This document shows positions 14,546 to 21,463 of a stretch of 24,540 nucleotides of DNA, in pieces. Location: positions 1 to 24,540 of the forward strand of contig JBBSPV010000050.1 in assembly GCA_038258425.1 (NCBI GenBank). Direction: 5' to 3'. Positions within the stretch are counted from its first letter, which is position 1. Each line of letters starts with the position of its first letter. The stretch is from DATLGB01 sp038258425. GTDB taxonomy: Bacteria > Actinomycetota > Thermoleophilia > Solirubrobacterales > Solirubrobacteraceae. The position numbers and the translations under genes were made by a program. Below the pieces are notes generated by a model. The model ran no database searches, was not told the origin of the DNA, and saw only the letters and a program-made list of their open reading frames with translations.

Positions 14546-14962
14546 TCAGCCGAGCACGGCGAAGACCGCGCGTCCGCGCACGACCTCGCGACCCTCGACC
14601 ATCAGGGAGCAGTCCACGAAGGCCAGCGTGCCGCCGATGCGCTCGACCGTCGTGTGCGCCGCGACCCAGTCGCCGACGGCCGCCGGGCCGAGGAAGTCGC
14701 AGGTCAGGCTCACCGTCGCCGTGCGCGCGGCCGCCTCGGGGGACGCGTGACGGACGGCGCGGCCGATCGCGAAGTCCACGAGGGTCGCGAGCATCCCGCC
14801 CTGGGCCTTGCCCGCGACGTTCGTGTGGCGGTCGTCGAGGCGCACCCCGACGACGTCGTCGCGGGCCGCCAGCGGGCCGATGTGCGCGACGAAGTTCCCC
14901 TCGCCGTCGATCGGCTCGAATCCCTCCGGCAGCCGGCGGCCGCGCGGCTCGACCACGGTCAC
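14546..14962 (-). CDS. PaaI-type hotdog-fold thioesterase
   Basis: 138 aa, typical for a single hotdog domain that hydrolyses acyl-CoA or similar thioesters. The central motif DRHTNVAGKAQGGMLATLVD followed by FAIGRAV matches the active-site helix of the PaaI/YdiI group, though the usual His of HGG is Gln here (AQGG), a variation seen elsewhere in the superfamily. Strands TVSLTCDFLGPA and VVRGRAVFAVLG follow. The GTG at 14962 overlaps the thrS stop as GTGA; a second GTG two codons later is possible. Its overlap with thrS suggests cotranscription only; substrate unknown. Confidence 0.85.
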   Translation of the reverse strand: MTVVEPRGRRLPEGFEPIDGEGNFVAHIGPLAARDDVVGVRLDDRHTNVAGKAQGGMLATLVDFAIGRAVRHASPEAAARTATVSLTCDFLGPAAVGDWVAAHTTVERIGGTLAFVDCSLMVEGREVVRGRAVFAVLG

Positions 14963-16863
14963 GCCGCGGCCCGGACGTGGGCGACGGCCGCCTCGAGCCC
15001 GAACGTGCCCTCGTCGCCGGCGCCGTGCCGGCGCACGGAGACCTCGCGGGCCTGGAGCTCGCGGTCCCCGACGACGAACATGAACGGGACCTTCTGGAGC
15101 TCGGTGTCGCGGATCTTGCGCCCGACGGACTCCGTCCGGTCGTCGAGCGTCGCCCGCAGGCCGGCGCCGCGCAGCACGCCGAGGACCTCCTGCCCGTAGG
15201 CCGTGTGGCGGTCGGCGACGGGCAGGATGGCCGCCTGGACGGGCGCGAGCCACACGGGCAGCTCGCCGGCCGTCTCCTCGAGGAGGATCGCGATGAAGCG
15301 CTCGAAGCTCCCGACGAGGGCCCGGTGGATCATCACGGGCCGGTGCTCGGCGTTGTCGGCGCCCGTGTAGGTCAGGCCGAAGCGCTCGGGCAGGTTGTAG
15401 TCGAGCTGGATCGTGCCGAGCTGCCAGGAGCGCCCGAGCGAGTCCGTCGCGTGCAGGTCGATCTTCGGCGCGTAGAAGGCGCCCTCGCCCTCGCCGATCC
15501 GGTAGGGGAGCCCGGCGCGCTCCAGGGCCCGGGCCAGCACGCCCTCGGCCTCGTCCCAGAAGGCGTCGTCGCCCAGCCGGTTGTCCGGGCGGGTGGAGAG
15601 CTCGACGCCGATCTCGAAGCCGAACTGGCGGTACCAGTCGAAGCCGAAGTCCAGGCAGGCGAGCACCTCGCCCTCGACCTGCTCCGGCGTGCAGAAGATG
15701 TGGGCGTCGTCCTGGACGAAGGTCCGGGCCCGCAGCAGCCCGTGCAGCGTCCCGGAGGGCTCGCGGCGGTGCAGCAGGCCCGGCTCGGCGTAGCGCACCG
15801 GGAGGTCGCGGTAGGAGAAGCGCTGGAGGGCGTACAGGTGCGCGTGTCCCGGGCAGTTCATCGGCTTGAGGCCCATGTACCGGTCCTCGTACTCCGTGAG
15901 GAACATGTTCTCGCGGTACTTGCCCCAGTGGCCGGAGGTCTCCCACAGGGACGAGTCGTAGAGCTGCGGTGTCTTGACCTCGTCGTAGCCGCGCGCGACG
16001 GTCATCTCGCGCGAGCGCGCCACCAGCGCGTTGAACACCTGGGTGCCCTTGGGCAGCCAGAACGCCATGCCCGGGCTGACGTCGGAGAACTGGAACAGGC
16101 CGAGCTCGCGGCCGAGCTTGCGGTGGTCGCGGGCGCGCGCCTGCTCGAGGCGCTCGAGGTGGGCCTCCAGGTCGGCGCGCTTGAGGAAGGCCGTGCCGTA
16201 GACGCGCGTGAGCATCGTGCGGTCCGAGTCGCCGCGCCAGTAGGCGCCCGCCACGGAGAGCAGCTTGAACGCCTTGATGCGCCCGGTCGCGGGCGCGTGC
16301 GGTCCGCGGCAGAGATCGGTGAAGCCGTCGTTGGTGTACAGGGAGACGGTCTCCACGTGCTGGTCGCGGACGAGGTCCTCGATGAGCTCGACCTTGTAGT
16401 CCTGCCCCTCGGCCCGGAAGCGCGCCAGGGCGTCCGCCACGGTGACGTCGGCGCGCTCGAAGGGCTCGTCGGCGGCGACGTGCTCGGCCATCCGCGCCTC
16501 GATGGCCGCGAAGTCCGCGTCGGAGAGCGTCACGCCCTCCGGGAACTCGAAGTCGTAGTAGAAGCCGTCCTTGATCGCCGGGCCGATGGAGACCTTCACG
16601 CCCGGGTAGAGCTCGAGCACCGCGGTGGCGAGCACGTGGGCGGTGTCGTGGCGGATGACGTCGAGCGCCGAGTCCGAGCGGTCGGTGACGACGCTGACCG
16701 CCGCCCCGTCGGGCAGCGCACGGGCGAGGTCGCGCACCTCCCCGTCGACCTCCACGGCGAGCGCGGCCCGGGCCAGGCCGGCGCCGATCGAGGCCGCCAG
16801 GTCGGCGCCCGTGGCCCCGTCGGGCAGCGGCTTGCTGGTGCCGTCGGGCAGGACCACGTGCAT
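14959..16863 (-). CDS. thrS: Threonyl-tRNA synthetase
   Basis: Charges tRNA-Thr (634 aa, normal length). Order: TGS domain (1-62), editing domain with HDTAH (72-76) and the DLCRGPH site (183-189), class II catalytic core with zinc ligands Cys337 (MNCPGH), His388 (QDDAHIF) and His513 (MIHRALVGS), and a C-terminal anticodon-binding domain (PVQAAILPVADRHTAYGQEV onward). The ATG at 16863 gives a standard TGS start and has TAGGAT 8 nt upstream. The frame remains open further upstream but that sequence is antisense to the neighbouring plus-strand gene. No T-box leader fits in the 36-bp upstream gap. Confidence 0.98.
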   Translation of the reverse strand: MHVVLPDGTSKPLPDGATGADLAASIGAGLARAALAVEVDGEVRDLARALPDGAAVSVVTDRSDSALDVIRHDTAHVLATAVLELYPGVKVSIGPAIKDGFYYDFEFPEGVTLSDADFAAIEARMAEHVAADEPFERADVTVADALARFRAEGQDYKVELIEDLVRDQHVETVSLYTNDGFTDLCRGPHAPATGRIKAFKLLSVAGAYWRGDSDRTMLTRVYGTAFLKRADLEAHLERLEQARARDHRKLGRELGLFQFSDVSPGMAFWLPKGTQVFNALVARSREMTVARGYDEVKTPQLYDSSLWETSGHWGKYRENMFLTEYEDRYMGLKPMNCPGHAHLYALQRFSYRDLPVRYAEPGLLHRREPSGTLHGLLRARTFVQDDAHIFCTPEQVEGEVLACLDFGFDWYRQFGFEIGVELSTRPDNRLGDDAFWDEAEGVLARALERAGLPYRIGEGEGAFYAPKIDLHATDSLGRSWQLGTIQLDYNLPERFGLTYTGADNAEHRPVMIHRALVGSFERFIAILLEETAGELPVWLAPVQAAILPVADRHTAYGQEVLGVLRGAGLRATLDDRTESVGRKIRDTELQKVPFMFVVGDRELQAREVSVRRHGAGDEGTFGLEAAVAHVRAAA

Positions 16864-16899
16864 GCGGCCCGATCCTACGACGCCATAGGCTCGGGGCGG
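16864..16899. promoter_or_regulatory. 36-bp divergent, near-symmetric promoter region
   Basis: On the minus strand TAGGAT (16877-16872) is followed by 8 nt and the thrS ATG. On the plus strand TAGGCT (16886-16891) is followed by 8 nt and the ATG of the PLP-enzyme gene. No Shine-Dalgarno or -35 consensus is seen. Both messages would be leaderless or carry about 2 nt. Confidence 0.55.
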
Positions 16900-17970
16900 A
16901 TGGACCCCGACGCGCTGCGAGCCGAGTTCCCGATCCTCGAGCGGCTCGCCTACCTCAACGCCGGCACGGACGGGCCGCTGGCCGCCCGCGCCGCCGACGC
17001 GGCCCGCGCGGCGCTCGACCACCAGCTCGGCGAGGGCCGCTTCCTGGCCCACGTCGAGGCGCGCGCGGCCGGGCTCCAGCAGCTGCGCGCCGCCTACGCC
17101 GGGATGCTGGGCTGCGCGCCGCACGACGTCGCGCTGACCACGTCGACGTCGGAGGGGCTCGGCAAGGTGCTCACGGGGCTCGGCCTCGGGCCGGGCGACG
17201 AGATCCTCACCTCCGACCAGGAGCACCCTGGGCTAATCGGGCCGCTGCTGGCCGCCGCGCGCCGCGGCGTCCGGATCCGCACCGGCCCGCTGGCGACGCT
17301 CGCCGAGCACCTGACGCCGGCGACGACCGCGGTGGCCTGCTCGCACGTCGGCTGGCTCTCGGGCGAGCTCGCCGACCCCGGGCTCGCCGACGCCGGCGTG
17401 CCCGTCGTGCTCGACGGCGCCCAGGGCGCCGGGGCGGTGCCCGTCCGGCTGGAGTACCTCAACTGCGCCGCCTACGCCGCCGCCGGCCAGAAGTGGCTCT
17501 GCGGCGCCGACGGGACCGGGCTGCTCTACGTCGCCCCGAAGTGGCAGGCGCGCATCGCGCCGAGCGCCCCGGGCTACGGGGGCTTCGCCGACGCGAGCCA
17601 GGGCCTGGCGGGCGAGCTGCACGCGGACGCGCGGGCGCACGACACGCCCGCGCTCCCGCGCGAGGGCGTCGCCCTCTCGGTGGCCGCCGCGCGGCTGCTG
17701 GCCGAGGCGGGCTGGGACGACGTCTACGCGCGCGCCACCGACCAGGCCCGCGTACTGGCCGAGCGACTGGCCGGGGCCGGGCGCGTCGTCGCCCCGCGGG
17801 CGGCCACGACGCTCGTCTCCTGGGAGGACGCCGACCCGCCGGCCGCGAGTGCCCGCCTGGCCGCCGCCGGCGTCGTCGTCCGCCACCTGCCGCACACCCC
17901 CTACGTGCGCGCCTCCGTCGGCGCGTGGACGTCAGACGCCGACCTCGACCGCCTGCTGGAGGCCCTGTGA
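16900..17970 (+). CDS. Class V aminotransferase-fold PLP-dependent enzyme
   Basis: 356 aa. Family features: substrate-facing start RLAYLNAGTDGPL (15-27), TTSTSEGLGKVLTGLGLGPG (80-99), a DGAQGAG loop with Asp172 and Gln175 contacting PLP, and the Schiff-base lysine Lys198 in AAGQKWLCGADGTGLLYV. This places it with cysteine-desulfurase/kynureninase/isopenicillin-N-epimerase-like enzymes. Nothing seen decides the substrate: the flexible-loop Cys of SufS or IscS is not evident, so desulfurase activity is unlikely. The ATG at 16900 follows TAGGCT by 8 nt. It overlaps the next gene as GTGA, so both are translated from one message. Confidence 0.88.
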   Translation: MDPDALRAEFPILERLAYLNAGTDGPLAARAADAARAALDHQLGEGRFLAHVEARAAGLQQLRAAYAGMLGCAPHDVALTTSTSEGLGKVLTGLGLGPGDEILTSDQEHPGLIGPLLAAARRGVRIRTGPLATLAEHLTPATTAVACSHVGWLSGELADPGLADAGVPVVLDGAQGAGAVPVRLEYLNCAAYAAAGQKWLCGADGTGLLYVAPKWQARIAPSAPGYGGFADASQGLAGELHADARAHDTPALPREGVALSVAAARLLAEAGWDDVYARATDQARVLAERLAGAGRVVAPRAATTLVSWEDADPPAASARLAAAGVVVRHLPHTPYVRASVGAWTSDADLDRLLEAL

Positions 17971-18884
17971 CCCCTACCCCCTCGGGCGAGCAGTTCGCCC
18001 GCGTCTCCGACGAGCTCGAGCTCTGCTACGAGACCTTCGGCGACCCGGGCGACCCGACGATCCTGCTCATCATGGGCCTCGCGACGCAGATGCTCGCCTG
18101 GGACGCCGACTTCTGCGCGCTCCTCGCGGAGCAGGGCTTCCACGTCGTCCGCTTCGACAACCGCGACTGCGGCCGGTCCTCGCGGATGACGGGCACGCCG
18201 CCGACGCTGCGCCAGCTGATCCGCCGCGACCCGCGCGCGGCCACCTACACGCTCGGCGACCTCGCCGGGGACTGCTGCCGCCTGCTGGACCACCTCGGCG
18301 TCGGCTCGGCGCACGTCGTCGGCGCCTCCATGGGCGGCATGGTCGCCCAGAAGGTGGCGATCGAGCACCCGGACCGGGTGCGCTCGCTGACCTCGATCAT
18401 GTCGAACACCGGCGGGCGCGTGCGGGGCCAGCCGAAGCTCGGCGTCTACCCCATCTTCCTCAAGGCCGCGCCGAAGGACCGCGAGGGCTACGCCGAGCAC
18501 AACGTGAGGCTCTACGCGAGGATCGGTGCCCAGGGCTTCCCGCAGGACCTCGACCGCATCCGCGAGTACGCCCGGCAGGCCTTCGACCGCGGGATCACCC
18601 AGGCCGGGACGGGCCGCCAGCTCGGGGCGATCCTCACGGACGACGACCGCCGGGCCGGGCTGTCGGGCCTTCGGGTCCCCGCGCTCGTGATCCATGGGAC
18701 CACGGACAGCCTCGTGCGCCCGTCGGGCGGGCGGGCGACGGCCGCCGCGATCCCCGGCGCGGAGCTGTTGATGATCGAGGGCATGGGCCACGACCTGCCC
18801 CGGCCGGCCTGGCCCCAGATCGTCGACGGCATCGTCCGCACGGCCCGGCGGGCCGAGGCGGCGCGCTCCACGCCGGCCGGCTGA
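17967..18884 (+). CDS. Alpha/beta hydrolase
   Basis: 305 aa. Has the oxyanion region ILLIMGLATQM (32-42), FDNRDCGRSS (63-72), nucleophile elbow GASMGG with Ser121, acid Asp247 in IHGTTDSLV and His275 in EGMGHDLP, so a complete triad. The overall pattern resembles the aclacinomycin methylesterase/RdmC-like group of esterases, but the substrate cannot be read. The GTG at 17967 overlaps the PLP-enzyme stop by 4 bp. It is convergent with a small minus-strand gene 11 bp beyond its stop, with a shared hairpin over both stops. Confidence 0.9.
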   Translation: MTPTPSGEQFARVSDELELCYETFGDPGDPTILLIMGLATQMLAWDADFCALLAEQGFHVVRFDNRDCGRSSRMTGTPPTLRQLIRRDPRAATYTLGDLAGDCCRLLDHLGVGSAHVVGASMGGMVAQKVAIEHPDRVRSLTSIMSNTGGRVRGQPKLGVYPIFLKAAPKDREGYAEHNVRLYARIGAQGFPQDLDRIREYARQAFDRGITQAGTGRQLGAILTDDDRRAGLSGLRVPALVIHGTTDSLVRPSGGRATAAAIPGAELLMIEGMGHDLPRPAWPQIVDGIVRTARRAEAARSTPAG

Positions 18885-18902
18885 GCTCGGGGCGCTCAGC
18901 CG
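18878..18902. terminator. Hairpin spanning the stop codons of two convergent genes
   Basis: A perfect 9-bp stem (18878-18886 with 18894-18902, core GGCTGAGC/GCTCAGCC) and a 7-nt loop. The TGA of the hydrolase gene (18882-18884) is in one arm and the TGA of the minus-strand gene (18896-18898) in the other. Likely a bidirectional terminator without T-runs. Confidence 0.6.
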
Positions 18903-19060
18903 AGCGCCGCGACGAGGACCAGCACGATGATCAGCAGCACGAGGACGGCGGCGCCGATCGCCACCGGCTTCTGGTTCGCCCAGAAGCCCGGGTCCGCCCG
19001 GTTGCGGGTGTAGCGGCCCTCGGGCGGGGTGCCGACCCAGTCGTCGTCGTCGTCGGGCAT
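18896..19060 (-). CDS. Small single-pass membrane protein with acidic N-terminus (54 aa)
   Basis: ATG at 19060-19058, TGA at 18898-18896. Starts MPDDDDDWVGTPPEGRYTRN, then RADPGFWANQK, then one strongly hydrophobic helix (about 33-53, VAIGAAVLVLLIIVLVLVAA) ending Leu-Gly. Most likely an inner-membrane protein with a soluble acidic head of about 30 residues; function unknown. The sharp amphiphilic design and the shared terminator with the convergent hydrolase gene support coding. No clear Shine-Dalgarno; TAACCG lies 6 nt upstream but lacks the final T of TAnnnT. It is divergent from the EamA transporter gene. Confidence 0.7.
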   Translation of the reverse strand: MPDDDDDWVGTPPEGRYTRNRADPGFWANQKPVAIGAAVLVLLIIVLVLVAALG

Positions 19061-19078
19061 GGCGTCCGGTTACCCACC

Positions 19079-19117
19079 GGTCGCGATCGCGCACGCCGGC
19101 GATGCGCGATCGCGACC
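19079..19117. repeat. 15-bp perfect inverted repeat in a divergent promoter region
   Basis: GGTCGCGATCGCGCA (19079-19093) and its exact complement (19103-19117) flank a 9-nt spacer. It lies 18 bp from the start of the 54-aa membrane protein and 42 bp from the EamA start. Could be a protein-binding site or a stable RNA/DNA hairpin insulating the two genes. Confidence 0.8.
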
Positions 19118-19138
19118 ACCGGCCGTCCAGTGGATGGA

Positions 19139-19149
19139 TTGTGGAACAA
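19139..19149. promoter_or_regulatory. Candidate GntR/FCD operator before the EamA-GntR operon
   Basis: TTGTGGAACAA fits the consensus TnGTnnnACnA reported for FCD-type (FadR-like) GntR regulators; the palindrome extends to ATTGT-GGA-ACAAT (19138-19150). It lies 10 bp before the EamA GTG and overlaps the only plausible -10 (AATTCT, 19148-19153). The FCD-type GntR gene is the second gene of this operon. Confidence 0.6.
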
Positions 19150-19159
19150 TTCTCGGATC

Positions 19160-20038
19160 GTGTCCGGCCGCGCGCGCCTCCTCGTCCTGCTCTCCGCACT
19201 GTGCTTCGGGACCACCGGCACCGCACAGGAGCTCGGGCCGGACGCCTCTCCCGCGCTCGTCGGGGCTGCGCGCATCGTCGTCGGCGGCGCGCTGCTCGTG
19301 CTCGTCGCGAGCCGCGCGCCCCGCTCGTCCGCCTCCTGGGCGTGGCGCCCCGTGGCCGCGGGCGCGCTCGGCGTCGCGGCCTACCAGTTGACGTTCTTCG
19401 CCGCGGTCGACGCCACCGGCGTCGCGGTGGGGACGGTCGTCGCCCTCGGGTCCGGCCCGGTGTTCGCCGGCCTGCTCGGCCGGCTCGTGCACGGCGAGCC
19501 GCTCACCGGGCGCTGGGCGCTGGCCACCGCGCTCGCCGTGGCCGGCGTCGGCGTGCTCGTGGCCGCCGGCGCCCGTGCGCGCATCGAGCCGGGCGGCGTC
19601 GCGCTCGCGCTCGGCGCGGGGCTCGCCTACGCGGCCTACACCGTGGCGGCCAAGGGAATGCTCACCGCAGGGCACGCGCCGGCCACGGTGATCGGGCGGC
19701 TGTTCGGGTTGGGCGCCGTCCTGCTGGCCCCTGTGCTCATCCTCGAGCACCCCGCCGACCTCGCCTCGCCCGGCGGCGTGGCGCTCGCCATCTACCTCGG
19801 AGTGGTGCCGACCGCCCTCGCCTACGGGCTGTTCGCCCGCGGCCTGCGCCACCTGCCCGCCGGCGAGGTGGCGACGCTGACGCTGGCGGAGCCGCTGACG
19901 GCCGCCGCCCTGGGAGCGGTGGTGCTCGGCGAGCGGCCCGGTCTCGCCGCCCTGGCCGGGGTCGCCCTCGTGCTCGCCGGCCTCGTGGTGCTGGCCGTGC
20001 GGCGCGGCAACGGCGCGACGACGCTGGTGGTGGCGTGA
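19160..20038 (+). CDS. EamA/DMT-family transporter
   Basis: 292 aa with about ten hydrophobic segments in two similar halves, typical of the drug/metabolite transporter superfamily. Signature stretches include LSALCFGTTGTAQ near the start, AAYQLTFFAAVDATGVAVGT and VVALGSGPVFAGLL in the first EamA repeat, and LGVVPTALAYGLFARGLRHL plus LTLAEPLTAAALGAVVLGE in the second. Members export amino acids, nucleosides or drugs, or import small metabolites; the substrate is unknown. The GTG at 19160 is chosen because it starts just before the first helix and leaves the 99-bp divergent control region free. It overlaps the GntR gene as GTGA. Confidence 0.9.
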   Translation: MSGRARLLVLLSALCFGTTGTAQELGPDASPALVGAARIVVGGALLVLVASRAPRSSASWAWRPVAAGALGVAAYQLTFFAAVDATGVAVGTVVALGSGPVFAGLLGRLVHGEPLTGRWALATALAVAGVGVLVAAGARARIEPGGVALALGAGLAYAAYTVAAKGMLTAGHAPATVIGRLFGLGAVLLAPVLILEHPADLASPGGVALAIYLGVVPTALAYGLFARGLRHLPAGEVATLTLAEPLTAAALGAVVLGERPGLAALAGVALVLAGLVVLAVRRGNGATTLVVA

Positions 20039-20661
20039 GCGCGCGGACCACGGCCGTCGACGCGCTCACCCGCGAGCTGCGCGAGCGGGTGCTCGACGGG
20101 ACGCTGCCCCCGGGCACCCCGCTGCGCGAGCAGCGCCTCGCCACCGAGCACGGGCTCGCGCGCCACACCGTGCGCGCCGCGCTGCGGGCGCTGGCCGCCG
20201 AGGGCCTCGCGCGCGTGGAGCCCCACCGCGGCGTCCGGGTCGCCGGTCTCGGCCGCGCCGACCTCGAGGCGCTCGGCGAGCTGCGCGTGGCGCTGGAGGT
20301 CGAGGGGGCCCGTCTCGCGCTCGCCCGCCACGGCGGCCGGCTGCCGGCCGCTGTCCACGCCGCCGCGAGGGACCTCGCCCGGGCGTGCCGGGCCGCGGAC
20401 GGCTTCGCCCCGGTCACCGAGGCGCACGAGGCGCTGCACCACGCGCTCGTCGCGGCCTCGGGCAGCCCGCGCATCGCGGCCGCGCACGCCGGCCTCGCCG
20501 GCGAGCTGCGGCTCTTCCTCACCCAGCTGCGCCCGGCGTACGACCTCGAGGAGCTGGCGACCCAGCACGGCGAGCTGCTGCGGGCGCTCGAGCGCGACGG
20601 CGCCGACGTGCTGCGCGCCCACGTCGCCGACTCGACCCGCCGGCTCGCCGCGCTGCTGTGA
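20035..20661 (+). CDS. GntR-family regulator with FCD domain
   Basis: 208 aa. An N-terminal winged helix (about 1-75) has the pattern LPPGTPLREQRLATEHGLAR followed by HTVRAALRALAAEGLARVEPH and RGVRVAGL. The C-terminal all-helical part (80-208) resembles FCD ligand domains, with TEAHEALHHALVAASGSP and THGELL-like QHGELLRALERDGADVLRAH, whose His and acidic residues often bind a metal or ligand. The GTG at 20035 overlaps the EamA stop by 4 bp. Cotranscription with an exporter and a matching operator upstream suggest a self-regulated efflux or uptake operon; the effector is unknown. Confidence 0.92.
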   Translation: MSARTTAVDALTRELRERVLDGTLPPGTPLREQRLATEHGLARHTVRAALRALAAEGLARVEPHRGVRVAGLGRADLEALGELRVALEVEGARLALARHGGRLPAAVHAAARDLARACRAADGFAPVTEAHEALHHALVAASGSPRIAAAHAGLAGELRLFLTQLRPAYDLEELATQHGELLRALERDGADVLRAHVADSTRRLAALL

Positions 20662-20678
20662 GTAGCCGCCGCGGCCCC

Positions 20679-20684
20679 TACCGT
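20679..20684 (+). promoter_or_regulatory. Candidate -10 element (TACCGT) of the DsbB-like gene
   Basis: TACCGT fits TAnnnT and ends 8 nt before the ATG at 20693, inside the 31-bp gap after the GntR gene. No -35 or Shine-Dalgarno is visible, so a nearly leaderless message is predicted. Confidence 0.4.
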
Positions 20685-20692
20685 CTCGCCGG

Positions 20693-21265
20693 ATGACGGA
20701 CGCGGTCGCCATCGCCCTCGCGGTGCTCGCCATCGTCGCCCAGGTCCTGATCCTCCTGGTCGCCCTGCTCGCCCTGGCCTCGCTGGTCTCGAGCGGCGCC
20801 CGGTGGCTGCTGGCCGAGGCCCGCGACACGCTGCTCGGCGGGGAGCTGTGGATCGCGTGGGGCTTCGCCCTGGTGGCGACGCTCGGAAGCCTCTACTTCT
20901 CCGAGATCGCCCACTTCGAGCCGTGCCGGCTCTGCTGGTACCAGCGCATCTGCATGTACCCGCTCGCCGTCCTGCTGCTCGGCATGGCCCTGCGCCGCGA
21001 CGTGCGCAACGGCTTCTGGTACGCGCTGCCGTTCCCGATCGTCGGCGCCGGCGTCTCGCTCTACCACGAGTACGTCACCTACCACCCGGAGGCGGAGACG
21101 GCGGGCTGCAAGCAGGGCGTCTCCTGCACCGTGCGCTGGATCGACGAGCTCGGCTACGTGACCATCCCGACGCTCGCCCTGACGGCCTTCGCGGCGATCC
21201 TCGTGCTGCTGCTGCTGGCCCGCTCGCGCGATCGTGCGGGATCGCACACCCTGGTCCAGCCGTAG
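20693..21265 (+). CDS. DsbB-like disulfide bond formation protein
   Basis: 190 aa membrane protein. It has the first cysteine pair in EPCRLCWYQRICMYP (Cys78, Cys81, CxxC in the first external loop, with the WYQR context of DsbB/BdbC) and a second pair at Cys139 and Cys145 (CKQGVSC). DsbB proteins pass electrons from a periplasmic or extracellular thiol oxidase (DsbA-like) to quinone. Four helices of the family can be placed at about 52-72, 85-100, 107-125 and 155-177; an extra hydrophobic segment lies at about 4-31, giving five. No DsbA-like partner is encoded in the window. Confidence 0.9.
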   Translation: MTDAVAIALAVLAIVAQVLILLVALLALASLVSSGARWLLAEARDTLLGGELWIAWGFALVATLGSLYFSEIAHFEPCRLCWYQRICMYPLAVLLLGMALRRDVRNGFWYALPFPIVGAGVSLYHEYVTYHPEAETAGCKQGVSCTVRWIDELGYVTIPTLALTAFAAILVLLLLARSRDRAGSHTLVQP

Positions 21266-21268
21266 CGT

Positions 21269-21291
21269 CGGGCCGGGCGGATCTCGGCCCG
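21269..21291 (+). terminator. Short hairpin just after the DsbB-like gene
   Basis: CGGGCCG (21269-21275) pairs with CGGCCCG (21285-21291) around a 9-nt loop, starting 4 nt after the stop codon. No T-run follows, so only a weak case for termination. Confidence 0.35.
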
Positions 21292-21404
21292 CGGGCGGTG
21301 TCGGCGGCACGGCCGGCGCAGCAGACTACGTCGTGTCGTCCACCCCCGGAGGTGCTCCCCTCATCCGACGTCCTCGCAGCACGGCTGCGACCTCCTCTCC
21401 TCAT

Positions 21405-21438
21405 CGCCGCCCCGCGAGGACCCGCTCGCGGGGCGGCG
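21405..21438 (+). terminator. 14-bp perfect hairpin upstream of the serine hydrolase gene
   Basis: CGCCGCCCCGCGAG (21405-21418) and its exact complement (21425-21438) enclose a 6-nt loop. It ends 13 bp before TAGGCT and is flanked by C/T-rich runs rather than a T-run. Probably isolates the esterase promoter from read-through. Confidence 0.5.
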
Positions 21439-21451
21439 TCCTCCTCCTCCG

Positions 21452-21457
21452 TAGGCT
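21452..21457 (+). promoter_or_regulatory. Candidate -10 element (TAGGCT) of the serine hydrolase gene
   Basis: TAGGCT ends 6 nt before the ATG at 21464, placing the predicted first transcribed base on the A of the start codon. No Shine-Dalgarno or -35 consensus. Confidence 0.55.
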
Positions 21458-21463
21458 GCGCGG

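Larger units (their letters stand above)
21266..21463. other. Longest gene-free stretch (198 bp), hairpin-rich
   Basis: Between the DsbB-like and esterase genes. It holds the hairpin at 21269-21291, a 7-bp stem TCGCAGC/GCTGCGA (21374-21390), pyrimidine runs of C and T, a 14-bp stem (21405-21438) and the esterase -10 element. I see no convincing gene in it on either strand. Confidence 0.6.

Noticed and set aside
16864..16899. T-box or translational operator before thrS
   Set aside because: The 36-bp gap is too short and no structured leader is possible if transcription begins at the proposed hexamer.
19081..19117. GCGATCGC octamers as a cyanobacterial HIP1 element
   Set aside because: The gene set is actinobacterial, and the octamer here is part of a longer inverted repeat.
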